DNA of 64,000 nt. Source: Cryobacterium soli. GTDB taxonomy: Bacteria > Actinomycetota > Actinomycetes > Actinomycetales > Microbacteriaceae. The stretch covers positions 744,001 to 808,000 of the forward strand of contig NZ_CP030033.1 in NCBI RefSeq assembly GCF_003611035.1, in the 5' to 3' direction. How positions within the stretch are numbered: the stretch's first letter is position 1; each line of letters starts with the position of its first letter. The translations under genes and the position numbers were made by a program. Shown here piece by piece: positions 7,938 to 17,866 of this stretch. Below the pieces are notes generated by a model that was not told the DNA's origin, ran no database searches, and saw only the letters and a list, made by a program, of their open reading frames with translations.

Positions 7938-7968
7938 AGATCGGCGCGGGACCCACCCGCGCCGATCT
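7938..7968. terminator. Bidirectional hairpin between chitinase and the DUF6325 operon
   Basis: A perfect 13-bp stem (7938-7950 with 7956-7968) with a 5-base loop begins three bases after the chitinase stop and ends just before the stop of the convergent small gene, so it can serve both transcripts. No U-tract is present. Confidence 0.7.
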
Positions 7969-7975
7969 GCCCGTC

Positions 7976-8125
7976 TCAGCGGCGTTGGCGCCGTTCGTCC
8001 CTGCGGTCGCCGCGCCGACGTACCCCGTGCGCCACGACGGCCGCCGTGCCCACGGTCGCGGCGGTGCGCACGACGGGTGCGCCGATGACCCGCGGCCGTC
8101 CTACCCTCCGCGCTGCGATGGGCAT
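7976..8125 (-). CDS. Small Arg-rich protein downstream of DUF6325 gene
   Basis: A 49-residue protein beginning MPIAARRVGRP, with a short hydrophobic/Ala-Val segment (APVVRTAATVGTAAVVAHGV) flanked by strongly basic ends (final RRRGDRRDERRQRR). It starts one base after the DUF6325 stop and its AGGAGG ribosome site lies inside the end of that gene, so the two are translationally linked. I recall similar short proteins beside DUF6325 genes in other actinobacteria, but cannot check that here. The basic ends around one weak hydrophobic helix could let it bind membrane or nucleic acid. The function is unknown. Confidence 0.7.
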   Translation of the reverse strand: MPIAARRVGRPRVIGAPVVRTAATVGTAAVVAHGVRRRGDRRDERRQRR

Positions 8126-8126
8126 C

Positions 8127-8573
8127 TCAGGCCTCCTGCGTTTCGTCGGCCTCGATGGCGTCGGCGAGCGCCTGAACCGGGATGCGTCCACTCGCCACGA
8201 GCTGTCCGCCGGCCTGGCGCACGACCGACCCGAACGGAGCCGCCCAGAGGTTCTCCCAGACCAGGAGGGCGGCGCTGCTCCCCGGCTCGATGGCCTGCGC
8301 GGCCGCGATCACGTCTTCCTCGCTGAGCAGAGTCGCCAATTCGGTCTCGAATGCCCGCAGCTCGCCGAGTTCACCATCTTCGACGTCGGAGAGCTCCGCG
8401 ATCTCCAGACCGCCGGCGGCGTCTTTCTTGAGGATCAACAGGTCCAGGATCTTGATCAGACCCCGGTCGACGAGCGAGGTGAGCTCCGGGGCGATCGAAC
8501 CGTTGAAGCTGTTGCCCGGAAATTCCACCACGATCCAGTCCACGGGTCCGAGTTCGTCGACGGTGTCGGTCAT
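8127..8573 (-). CDS. DUF6325 family protein
   Basis: Soluble, acidic 148-aa protein of the DUF6325 family (sometimes described as DUF1269-related). Typical family sequence is seen: DELGPVDWIVVEFPGNSFNG at the start, then a LVDRGLIKILDLLILKKD strand-helix and a final half containing EPGSSAALLVWENLWAAPF. The tandem ATG ATG is preceded by GTGGAGTGG; I choose the second ATG (8573) because GGAG is then 6 bases away. It is the first gene of a two-gene unit with the small Arg-rich protein. No biochemical role is known for the family; a stress-related function is guessed only because such genes are often found near stress genes. Confidence 0.8.
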   Translation of the reverse strand: MTDTVDELGPVDWIVVEFPGNSFNGSIAPELTSLVDRGLIKILDLLILKKDAAGGLEIAELSDVEDGELGELRAFETELATLLSEEDVIAAAQAIEPGSSAALLVWENLWAAPFGSVVRQAGGQLVASGRIPVQALADAIEADETQEA

Positions 8574-8686
8574 CATCCACTCCACTTCGCTAGGGGGCGC
8601 AAAGTGTCAGTGTTCAACAGGAGCTGCCCGGCCGCGTCACCCGCTCCGGGTGAAGCAGACCGGGCACCCGAGCGCGGCGCCGCTGG

Positions 8687-10375
8687 TCAGAGAGTGGGCA
8701 GCACCTGTTCGCGCACCTTGCGACGCAGAACCTTGCCGAGCATCGAGCGTGGGGTCTCGGTGATCTGCACGATCCGGCGGGGAATCTTGTAGGCGGCCAG
8801 GTGCTCCCGGCAATGGTCCTGCAGGGCCTTCTCATCCAGGGTGGCGCCGGGCTCGAGCTCCACCGCGGCCACGACGAGTTCGCCGCCGCGTTCGAGCGGC
8901 TTACCGAACACGGCCGCATCCATCACCGACGCGTGCAACCGCAGCACGGTCTCCACCTCGGTGGGTGAGACATTGAACCCGCCCGTGATGATGAGGTCCT
9001 TGGCTCGGTCCACGATGGTGGCGAAGCCGTCGTCGTCCTGGGTCACGATGTCGCCCGAACGCAGCCACCCGTCCGGGGTCAGGGTCTTGGCGGTCTCTTC
9101 CGGGTTGTTCCAATAGCCCTGGAACACCTGCGGTCCCTTGATCAGGAGCTCCCCGGGTTGTCCATGCGGCACCTCGACGGTGGGGTCGTCGATGTCGGTG
9201 ACCTTCATCAGGGTGGACGGGAACGGGATGCCGACGGTGCCGGGCTTGCGGGTGGGGTAGAACGGGTTGCCCAGCGCCACCGGGGACGCCTCGGTCATGC
9301 CGAAGCCCTCGACGAGGAGCCCGCCGGACACCGATTCCCACAGCTCGACCACGTGGTCGGGCAGGTTCATGGCGCCGGAGATGCAGAACCGGCAGGACCG
9401 CAGCGAGACGCCCCGCTCCTTCGCGGCGAGCGCGGTGCGTTCGTAGATCGGCGGCACCGCGCAGTACACCGTGGCCGGCGACTTCTTCATGGCGTCGAGC
9501 ACGAGCTTGGGCTCGAACTTGGGGAACAGTACGAGCAGGGCCTGCTTGTGGATGCCGTAGGTGAGGTAGAGGGTGAGGCCGAAGGAGTGGAACATCGGCA
9601 GGATCGCGTAGAAGATCTCCTTGCGGTACTCGGCACCGTGCATCCACGCCTCTCCCTGCAGCGCGTTGCAGTGCAGGTTGTAGTGCGTGAGCATGGCGCC
9701 CTTGGGCCTGCCCGTGGTGCCGGAGGTGTACTGGATGGCCGCCAGGTCGTGCAGGCCAGGTCGCGGATGCGCCGGATCGATGGCACCGTGCGTGAGCAAC
9801 TCCTTCCACGGCGTCGTGCCCGGGGCGGGGCCACTGAGCGCTTCCCGGGACTCGCGGAGGCTCTTCACCGGCAGGTACAGGGCCAGGCGCTTCAGGGTGG
9901 GGAATTCCTGCAGCAGGCTCACCGACACGACGTGGTCGATCTCGATGTCGGCGGGGAACGCACGCACGGTAGGGGCGACCTTGTCCCAGGCGATCACGAT
10001 GCGGGCCTGGTGGTCCTCGAACTGGTGCCGCAGCTCCGGCGAGGTGTACAGCGGGTTGTGCTCCACGACCACGCCGCCCAGGCGCAGCACCGCGTAGAAC
10101 GCCACGACGTGCTGCGGGCAGTTGGGCAGGATCAGTGCCACCCGGTCGCCGGCCCGCACGCCCAGAAGGCGCAGGCCCTCTGCGGCCCGGTCGACCTGGT
10201 CGCCGAGTTCGGTGTAGCTGGTGCGGCGCCCGAAGAACTCCAGCGCGGGCAGGTCGCCGGCCTCGGCCACCGCGTGCTCGAGCATTTCGACGAGTGACGT
10301 GGTGGGCAGATCGATCTCGGCGGGCACGCCCGGTTGGTAGTGCTTCACCCAGGGCTGCTGCTCAGTATTGGCCAT
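8687..10375 (-). CDS. Long-chain fatty-acid--CoA ligase (AMP-binding)
   Basis: ANL-superfamily adenylate-forming enzyme of 562 aa that activates fatty acids to acyl-CoA via acyl-AMP. Core motifs are the P-loop YTSGTTGRPKG (216-226), the GFGMTEASP motif that binds adenine, the hinge-region GWLRSGD, and the C-terminal catalytic Lys in PRSMLGKVLRRKVRE. Length and motif spacing fit FadD-type ligases. The start is supported by GGGAGGA 7 bases before the ATG. No beta-oxidation genes are adjacent, so chain-length preference and pathway (lipid recycling or degradation) are open. It is followed by about 100 bases without recognisable features. Confidence 0.92.
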   Translation of the reverse strand: MANTEQQPWVKHYQPGVPAEIDLPTTSLVEMLEHAVAEAGDLPALEFFGRRTSYTELGDQVDRAAEGLRLLGVRAGDRVALILPNCPQHVVAFYAVLRLGGVVVEHNPLYTSPELRHQFEDHQARIVIAWDKVAPTVRAFPADIEIDHVVSVSLLQEFPTLKRLALYLPVKSLRESREALSGPAPGTTPWKELLTHGAIDPAHPRPGLHDLAAIQYTSGTTGRPKGAMLTHYNLHCNALQGEAWMHGAEYRKEIFYAILPMFHSFGLTLYLTYGIHKQALLVLFPKFEPKLVLDAMKKSPATVYCAVPPIYERTALAAKERGVSLRSCRFCISGAMNLPDHVVELWESVSGGLLVEGFGMTEASPVALGNPFYPTRKPGTVGIPFPSTLMKVTDIDDPTVEVPHGQPGELLIKGPQVFQGYWNNPEETAKTLTPDGWLRSGDIVTQDDDGFATIVDRAKDLIITGGFNVSPTEVETVLRLHASVMDAAVFGKPLERGGELVVAAVELEPGATLDEKALQDHCREHLAAYKIPRRIVQITETPRSMLGKVLRRKVREQVLPTL

Positions 10376-10438
10376 GGGGACATCCTCCCGCGATCTGTGG
10401 CTCGCCGGGGCACGACACGGCGCGCCCGGCGGTGCGGG

Positions 10439-11239
10439 TCAGTCGGTGTCCGCCGGGGAGACGGCCGAGTTCCGGGTCTCCCGGGCGAGGAAGGTGCCTA
10501 GTTCGCTGATGGTGCTCATCAGCGGGGCGGGGAAGACCACGATGGTGTTCTTGTCGACGCCGATCTCCACCAGGGTCTGCAGGTTGCGCAGTTGCAGGGC
10601 GATCGGATGCTTCATCATCGTGTCGGCCGCGTCGCCGAGCTTGGCCGCGGCGAGCTGTTCTCCCTCGGCGTTGATGATCTTGGCCCGCTTCTCCCGCTCG
10701 GCCTCGGCCTGCTTGGCCATCGACCGTTTCATGGACTCCGGCAGGAGGATGTCCTTGAGCTCGACGAGCGTGACCTCCACGCCCCAGCCCAGCGTCTGCG
10801 CATCCAGGATCTCGCGCACATTCACGTTCAACACCTCGGTGTTGGCGAGCGTCTCGTCCAGGGCGTGCTGGCCGACGACCTTGCGCAGGGTGGTCTGGGC
10901 GATCTGCTCGATGGCGGCCTGCACATTCTCGATCTCCACGACTGACTTCACCGAGTCGATGACCCGGTAGTACGCCACCGCAGAGACCCCGACGCTCACG
11001 TTGTCGCGCGTGATGATGCCCTGCGACTCGATGGGCAGCGTCACGATACGCAAGGACACCCGGGTCATGACATCCACGAAGGGGATGATGAGGTGTACCC
11101 CGGGCTTGAGCACCCCGACGAGCCGGCCGAACCGCAGCAGCACCCCCTGTTCGTACTGGGTGACCACCCGGATCGAGAACGACAGGAGCACGATCAGGAG
11201 GACCAGGGCGAGCACCAGCAGCACCCAGAACCACACCAT
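10439..11239 (-). CDS. Slipin / stomatin-like SPFH (band 7) protein
   Basis: Membrane-anchored SPFH protein, 266 aa. It has one N-terminal membrane helix (residues 2-23, WFWVLLVLALVLLIVLLSF), the band-7 domain (about 27-190) with the conserved RIVTLPIESQGIITRDNVSVGVSAVAYYRV core, and a coiled-coil rich in EKRAKIINAEGEQLAAAK. Slipins form multimers at the membrane and organise microdomains; bacterial ones usually pair with an NfeD-like protein, which is not seen next door. It lies 63 bases upstream of the acyl-CoA ligase on the same strand, so a lipid-linked operon is possible. Confidence 0.9.
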   Translation of the reverse strand: MVWFWVLLVLALVLLIVLLSFSIRVVTQYEQGVLLRFGRLVGVLKPGVHLIIPFVDVMTRVSLRIVTLPIESQGIITRDNVSVGVSAVAYYRVIDSVKSVVEIENVQAAIEQIAQTTLRKVVGQHALDETLANTEVLNVNVREILDAQTLGWGVEVTLVELKDILLPESMKRSMAKQAEAEREKRAKIINAEGEQLAAAKLGDAADTMMKHPIALQLRNLQTLVEIGVDKNTIVVFPAPLMSTISELGTFLARETRNSAVSPADTD

Positions 11240-11343
11240 GAGGAGGCCCTTCTCTCGATCGGCAACGCCTCTCTCGCGTCATTCTGCGCCCGTGTCGCGA
11301 CCTCCGCCAGTGCGTAGCCGGTTCCAGCGGGCCGCCTACGTGC

Positions 11344-11601
11344 CTACGGTGCGGTCGCCACCGCGGCAGCGCAGCCGGGCGTGACAACCCGCGTCGTCGA
11401 CGCCGGGGCCGACAGCAGCTTGTGCGCGGCCCGGCTCGGTCGCCGCGTCAGCACGCCGCCGCAGTTGGGGCAGGCTCCGTCGGCGAAGGTTCGCACGCAG
11501 TCGGTGCACCAGGTGCACTCGAACGAGCAGATGAGCGCGTCATCGCCCGACGGCGAGAGGTCCCGGTCGCAGCACTCGCAGTTCGGTCGCATTTCGAGCA
11601 T
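11344..11601 (-). CDS. DUF1272 Cys-rich zinc-ribbon-like protein
   Basis: Small 85-aa protein matching DUF1272: MLEMRPNCECCDRDLSPSGDDALICSFECTWCTDC, then CPNCGG. It has nine cysteines in CxxC pairs, implying one or two bound zinc ions. The C-terminal 30 residues after VLTRRPSR are an Ala/Thr/Pro extension without motif. The family has no assigned function; metal binding is inferred from the Cys pattern. The start is supported by GGGAG 5 bases upstream. It precedes the slipin gene on the same strand by about 100 bases. Confidence 0.88.
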   Translation of the reverse strand: MLEMRPNCECCDRDLSPSGDDALICSFECTWCTDCVRTFADGACPNCGGVLTRRPSRAAHKLLSAPASTTRVVTPGCAAAVATAP

Positions 11602-11677
11602 CCGCGCTCCCCTTGTCTGTCATCTGTCGGTGTCATTCTTCCAGACCGGCATTCCCCGGCCGCACGGTACCGAGGCT

Positions 11678-12997
11678 TCAGAAGTCGGTGAGGTTCGCCC
11701 GCAGACCGCCGCCGCCGAACGAGTCCCGCAGGATACCGCGGTGCCGCAGTTCGGGCACGAGCTGGTCGAGCATCCGGTGCACGGTGACGGGATGCAGATC
11801 CCCATTGATGATGAACCCGTCGTTATCGGCGGACTCCCCCAGCTCCTCGATGAAGTCCGCGAATTGCACGGCCGTACCGACGAAGCCGGTCTTGTCGGCG
11901 ATCCGGCCCTTCCGCGCCTTGCGGGCGGCGATCTGGCGCAGCGTGTCGGTCTCGAGGTCACCGTCGGCGCCGACGAGATTGTTGATGGTCCCCTGCGACA
12001 CATGCTGGCCGAAGACACCCGGCCCGATCGGCCGCTCGAGATCGAGCACCGTCAGGTCGGTCTCCAGGTCGCTGGACTGTGCGGCCAGCACCTGCCGCAG
12101 CACCTCCTCGGTGGGGTGCCGCCCGGCGTCCACCACCCGGTCCACCTCCTCCTGGCTGGCCACGATCTCCGGGGTGAGCACGAAGAGCACGTTGATGTCG
12201 GCGGGTGTGCGGCCGTGCGCGCGCGCCGCGGCGTGGATCTTCGCCCGGTAGGCGGTGACGCTGGGAACGGTCAGCGGTGCGAGCGCCAGCTGCACATCCG
12301 AGTTGGCACCGGCAAAACCCAAGCCGCGGCCCGACCCGCCCGGCGACACCACGACGGGGTCGCCGTCGTCGAACGGGAGGGCGTTGAGGGGCCCGTCGAA
12401 CCGGAAATATTCGCCCGTGTGGCTGAACGCATCGAGCCGGGCGGCATCCGCGAACTGGCCGGTGGCTACATTGTGCACGTGGGCGCCGTCGCCCCAGCTG
12501 TGCCAGAGCCGGCGGATGCCGCCGAGCCATTCCTCGGCGCGGTCGTAGGCGGCGTCGTGGCCGAGTTCGGGCAGGCCGAAATGCCGGGCGCTCTTCACAT
12601 CGGTGACCACGTTCACGCCGAACCTGTTGCTGCTGAGATGCTGCAGCGTGGCGAACTGCCGCGCCGCCAGGTAGGGCGGGTAGGCGCCGGCGTTCACGGT
12701 GGGAGCGACGCCGAGGTGGCTCGTGACATCGAAGAGGTAGGGCGCCAGCATCAGCGGGTCGTGCTTGGGACCTCCGTAGGCCGAATTCACCCGCAGGTCG
12801 AGGGTCTCCGGGGAGCCGAGCGACAGGGCGTCCTCGATGATGAGCAGGTCGAACCCGGCCTGCTCGAGCTCGCGGACGGACTGCTGGTAGATGTCCGGTT
12901 TCTGCCACTGGTAGTTCCACCGGTAGTCGGGCCGCCCCCAGCCCTGGGGCCCGAAGCCGCGCCCGAAGAACCAGCCGAAGTGTTGAAGGTGTGCCAT
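11678..12997 (-). CDS. NtaA/DmoA (SnaA/DszA) family FMN-dependent monooxygenase
   Basis: Two-component, reduced-flavin monooxygenase of 439 aa in the NtaA/SnaA/DszA/SsuD-like branch of the LLM superfamily. Landmarks are the aromatic N-terminus (HFGWFFGRGFGPQGWGRPDYRW), the central HLGVAPTVNAGAYPPYLAARQFATLQHLSSNRFGVNVVTD flavin-site segment, and C-terminal DGFIINGD. Members act on nitrilotriacetate, dibenzothiophene sulfone, dimethyl sulfide or pristinamycin precursors and need a separate flavin reductase, which is not adjacent. It is divergent from a PLP sulfhydrylase-type enzyme, so an organosulfur substrate is an attractive inference but unproven. Confidence 0.88.
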   Translation of the reverse strand: MAHLQHFGWFFGRGFGPQGWGRPDYRWNYQWQKPDIYQQSVRELEQAGFDLLIIEDALSLGSPETLDLRVNSAYGGPKHDPLMLAPYLFDVTSHLGVAPTVNAGAYPPYLAARQFATLQHLSSNRFGVNVVTDVKSARHFGLPELGHDAAYDRAEEWLGGIRRLWHSWGDGAHVHNVATGQFADAARLDAFSHTGEYFRFDGPLNALPFDDGDPVVVSPGGSGRGLGFAGANSDVQLALAPLTVPSVTAYRAKIHAAARAHGRTPADINVLFVLTPEIVASQEEVDRVVDAGRHPTEEVLRQVLAAQSSDLETDLTVLDLERPIGPGVFGQHVSQGTINNLVGADGDLETDTLRQIAARKARKGRIADKTGFVGTAVQFADFIEELGESADNDGFIINGDLHPVTVHRMLDQLVPELRHRGILRDSFGGGGLRANLTDF

Positions 12998-13061
12998 GGT
13001 GTCCAGTCTCCGACGCCACGACGGGCGCAGCCGGTTTGTGTCGTCGTGTGAACCTGACCGA

Positions 13062-13090
13062 TTGTCCGGTGAGACGCCGAACCGTAGCGT
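13062..13090 (+). promoter_or_regulatory. Candidate promoter of the PLP sulfhydrylase gene
   Basis: TTGTCC (13062-13067) and TAGCGT (13085-13090) are separated by exactly 17 bases, 27 bases upstream of the ATG at 13117. The region is the 119-base divergent intergenic space shared with the DszA-like monooxygenase. No clear operator or riboswitch was recognised. Confidence 0.45.
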
Positions 13091-13116
13091 GGCACCGTCG
13101 AGAGGGAAGACGAGCC

Positions 13117-14514
13117 ATGACCACCACAGCCACGCCGTACGGGCAGGACAACTTCGGCTTCGCCACCGAGCAGGTGCACGCCGGGGAGAGCATCGACGGG
13201 GACGCCGGGGCTCGGATCACGCCGATCTACCTCACCGCGGGCTTCGTCTTCGACTCGTTCGACCACGCCCAGGCGCGATTCAACGGTGACGACGGCGGTC
13301 TCGTGTACACCCGGTACGGCAACCCCACCACCGCCGCGGTCGAGGGCAGGCTCACGGCTCTCGAGCACGGTGTGGACTCGCTCCTGGTCAGCAGCGGTCA
13401 GGCGGCGATCACGGTCGCGCTGCTGGGCATCCTCAAGTCCGGCGACCACTTCCTCTCCGCACCGAGCCTGTACGAGGGCTCCAAGACGCTGTTCCGGGAG
13501 AACTTCGCCCGGTTCGGCATCGAGGTCGAGTTCGTCGACGACCCGCACGACATCGATGACTGGCGGCGCCGGGTACGCCCCAACACCCGCGCGGTCTACG
13601 GCGAGACCATCCCGAACCCGAAGAACGACTTGATCGACATCGGCCTCATCGCCGACTTCGCCCGGGACCAGGGTCTGCCGTTCGTCATCGACAGCACGGC
13701 CTCCACGCCCTACCTGATCCGCCCGCTCGACCACGGCGTCTCCATCGTGGTGCACTCGGCCAGCAAGTTCCTCAGCGGGCACGGGGCGTCACTGGCCGGG
13801 GTCGTCATCGACGGCGGCACCTTCGACTGGAGCCGGTATCCCGACAAGTTCCCCCAGTTCTCCACCCCGATCGGTGGTGCCGGCTCGCCCACCCTCACCG
13901 AGAAATTCGGACGCACCGCCTATCTGCAGTACACCCGCACCATCATCGCCGGACGGCTCGGGCCGGTGCTGTCGCCGCTCAACGCATTCCTGCTGCAGCA
14001 GGGGCTGGAGACCCTCTCCTTGCGGGTGGCCCAGCACTCCCGCAACGCGCTCACCGTGGCGCGCTGGCTCGAGGCCCAACCCGAGGTCGCCTCGGTGGAC
14101 TACCCCGGTCTGCCGTCCAACCCCTCCCACGCCATCGCGCAGAAGTACTACCCGCGGGGAACCGGGTCGGTGTTCGGCTTCACCCTCCGCGGCGGAATCG
14201 GGCACGCGCGCATCCTGATCGATGCCCTTGAACTGTTCAGCCGGATGTCGCACCTCGGCGACGTACGGTCCCTGGTGCTGCACCCCGGCACAACCTCGCA
14301 TGCGCACCTGACCGAAGCGGAGCGTGTGCGCCTGGGCATCTTCCCCGGCCTGGTGCGGTTGTCGGTGGGGATCGAAGACGAAGCCGACCTCATTGCCGAC
14401 CTCGAGCACGCGTTCGACGTGCTGCGGTCGGGCCTCGGGTCGGTGGTGGTGCCGGCCACACGCGAGGCCGCCGCCGAAAGAGGTGTGGCGGTCGGCCTGC
14501 CCCTCTCGGCCTAG
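13117..14514 (+). CDS. Cys/Met metabolism PLP enzyme (O-acetylhomoserine sulfhydrylase-like)
   Basis: Fold-type I PLP enzyme of 465 aa in the Cys/Met metabolism family; length and insertions fit O-acetyl-L-homoserine sulfhydrylase, which makes homocysteine from sulfide or methionine from methanethiol. Visible motifs are YTRYGNPT (64-71), the cofactor-phosphate segment SSGQAA (92-97), ID STAS (191-196) and the Schiff-base Lys K217 in SASKFLSGHG. The C-terminal half contains LSLRVAQHSRNAL and SVGIEDEADLIADLEHAF. ATG 13117 is preceded by GAGGGA; the longer open frame upstream is not protein-like. The divergent monooxygenase could supply sulfite or methanethiol. Other gamma-elimination activities are possible. 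Confidence 0.87.
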   Translation: MTTTATPYGQDNFGFATEQVHAGESIDGDAGARITPIYLTAGFVFDSFDHAQARFNGDDGGLVYTRYGNPTTAAVEGRLTALEHGVDSLLVSSGQAAITVALLGILKSGDHFLSAPSLYEGSKTLFRENFARFGIEVEFVDDPHDIDDWRRRVRPNTRAVYGETIPNPKNDLIDIGLIADFARDQGLPFVIDSTASTPYLIRPLDHGVSIVVHSASKFLSGHGASLAGVVIDGGTFDWSRYPDKFPQFSTPIGGAGSPTLTEKFGRTAYLQYTRTIIAGRLGPVLSPLNAFLLQQGLETLSLRVAQHSRNALTVARWLEAQPEVASVDYPGLPSNPSHAIAQKYYPRGTGSVFGFTLRGGIGHARILIDALELFSRMSHLGDVRSLVLHPGTTSHAHLTEAERVRLGIFPGLVRLSVGIEDEADLIADLEHAFDVLRSGLGSVVVPATREAAAERGVAVGLPLSA

Positions 14515-14627
14515 AGTGGGCCCGACCCAGGTCAGATCCGAAGATTTATCGGAGCCGATCGGCCCAAAACCGGGCAATTTCGCCGCGCACGAACGGGGGG
14601 CTTACCCCGACCGACTACCGTAGTAGT

Positions 14628-16472
<1,845 letters not shown>

Positions 16473-16490
16473 CCAGAACCGCTTGACCCT

Positions 16491-16552
16491 GCGCGGGTCA
16501 GGCGCCGTTTCGCGGGCTGCGTGCCACCCGCTTAGCGGCGCCTGACCCGCGC
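16491..16552 (+). terminator. Long inverted repeat after the helicase gene
   Basis: Perfect 17-base arms (16491-16507 and 16536-16552) enclose a 28-base loop that itself contains a GCGGG/CCCGC pair. It starts 18 bases after the helicase stop and is the only structure between it and the downstream riboswitch, so it probably ends helicase transcription. There is no U-run. Confidence 0.6.
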
Positions 16553-16646
16553 TGCGTGTTTTCGGCGCCCCGTGCCCCGAGCCGGATTTGCCATCCGGGT
16601 CCGCGTGGGGCGACATCTCAGCAAAAGTCCTCTACTGTGGATCAAG

Positions 16647-16751
16647 CAAGGGGAGTACTCCCACGCGGCGCACCCGTCAGTACGGACTTAACGAAGAGTC
16701 CCGGGACGCCGGCTCGACAACCTCATAGGGTCTCGGGTGGAAGAGACCTTG
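16647..16751 (+). ncRNA. yybP-ykoY (Mn2+) riboswitch
   Basis: The stretch has the conserved marks of the manganese-sensing yybP-ykoY aptamer: AAGGGGAGTA near the 5' end (16648-16657), a mid-segment CCCGTCAGTACGG (16673-16685), and the 3' hallmark GGTGGAAGAGACCTTG (16736-16751). The outer helix closes with CAAGG (16647-16651) pairing to CCTTG (16747-16751). It sits 35 bases upstream of a TerC-family gene, the classical target of this riboswitch in bacteria. The expected behaviour is Mn2+-induced expression. I cannot fold the expression platform by eye with confidence; the ribosome site GGAG (16776-16779) lies just downstream. Confidence 0.85.
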
Positions 16752-16785
16752 AACTCCGCCCGTTCCCCCTGCCCTGGAGCTCTCC

Positions 16786-17808
16786 TTGAACATCACTCCC
16801 ACCATCTGGATCATCACCATCGCCGTGACGATCGCCTTCTTCGCCTACGAGTTCTTCGCCCACGTGCGCAAGCCTCATGAGCCCACTGTCGGCGAATCCG
16901 CGCGCTGGTCGGCCTTCTACATCGGCCTCGCGCTCCTCTTCGGTGTCGGTATCGGCATCGTCTCCGGCTGGCGCTACGGTGGCGAGTACTTCGCCGGCTA
17001 CCTCACCGAGAAGGCCCTGTCGATCGACAACCTCTTCGTCTTCCTCATCGTGATGGCGGCGTTCTCGGTCCCCAAGGCCTATCAGCAGAAGGTGCTGATG
17101 TTCGGCATCATCATCGCCCTGATCATGCGTGGTGGCTTCATCGCGGTGGGTGCGGCCCTGATCGAGAACTTCTCCTGGGTCTTCTACCTCTTCGGCGCCC
17201 TGCTGTTCGTGCTGGCCTACATGCAGGTGCGCGGCCACGAGGGCAACCCGGCCGACAACCTCTTCGTGCGCCTGGCCCGCCGGGTGCTGCCGGTCAGCGA
17301 GGAATACGACCGCGACAAGCTCACCACCAAGATCAACGGCAAGCGCTTCGTCACCCCGATGCTGCTCACCATCATCGCGATCGGCTTCATCGACCTGGTC
17401 TTCGCCATCGACTCGATCCCGGCGATTTACGGACTCACCTCCGAGGCCTACATCGTCTTCACCGCCAACGCGTTCGCCCTGATGGGCCTGCGCCAGCTGT
17501 TCTTCCTGATCGGCGGGCTGCTCGAACGCCTGGTCTATCTCTCCCAGGGACTGGCCGTCATCCTCGGCTTCATCGGCCTGAAGCTGGTCTTCCACGCCCT
17601 GCACGTCAACGAGGTGCCGTTCATCAACGGTGGCGAGCCCATCCTGTGGGTACCCGAGATCCCGATCTGGTTCTCCCTGGTCTTCATCGCCGCCACCGTT
17701 GCCGTGGCCACCATCGCGAGCCTCGCGAAGACCCGCGGGGACGCCGCAAAGGCCGACCGCGGCCAGGTCGAGGGCGAGCCGATCACCAAGGCGAAGGACT
17801 CGCACTAA
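16786..17808 (+). CDS. TerC/Alx family membrane protein (Mn2+-associated exporter)
   Basis: Polytopic membrane protein of 340 aa with about nine helices, in the TerC/Alx family. The two conserved acidic membrane motifs are present: EKALSIDNLFVFLIV (75-89) and, in the second repeat, IDLVFAIDSIPAI (about residue 205). TerC/Alx proteins are implicated in manganese efflux and in metalation of exported enzymes; the upstream Mn2+ riboswitch supports that role here. Translation starts at TTG 16786 with GGAG 6 bases upstream. The gene stands alone, ends in a hairpin and is convergent with the NUDIX gene. Confidence 0.92.
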   Translation: MNITPTIWIITIAVTIAFFAYEFFAHVRKPHEPTVGESARWSAFYIGLALLFGVGIGIVSGWRYGGEYFAGYLTEKALSIDNLFVFLIVMAAFSVPKAYQQKVLMFGIIIALIMRGGFIAVGAALIENFSWVFYLFGALLFVLAYMQVRGHEGNPADNLFVRLARRVLPVSEEYDRDKLTTKINGKRFVTPMLLTIIAIGFIDLVFAIDSIPAIYGLTSEAYIVFTANAFALMGLRQLFFLIGGLLERLVYLSQGLAVILGFIGLKLVFHALHVNEVPFINGGEPILWVPEIPIWFSLVFIAATVAVATIASLAKTRGDAAKADRGQVEGEPITKAKDSH

Positions 17809-17834
17809 CCGCTGGCGCGACTGAAGGCCGTGAC

Positions 17835-17866
17835 CCCCGATCGTTGACCAGCGTCAACGGTCGGGG
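17835..17866. terminator. Bidirectional terminator hairpin, TerC / NUDIX
   Basis: A 14-bp stem (17835-17848 with 17853-17866, one T-G wobble) with loop CAGC lies 27 bases after the TerC stop and overlaps the stop codon of the convergent NUDIX gene (17854). Confidence 0.75.

Noticed and set aside
16491..16552. The large inverted repeat after the helicase as a MITE
   Set aside because: It sits exactly where a terminator is expected, and no second copy was noticed in this window, so a terminator is the simpler reading.
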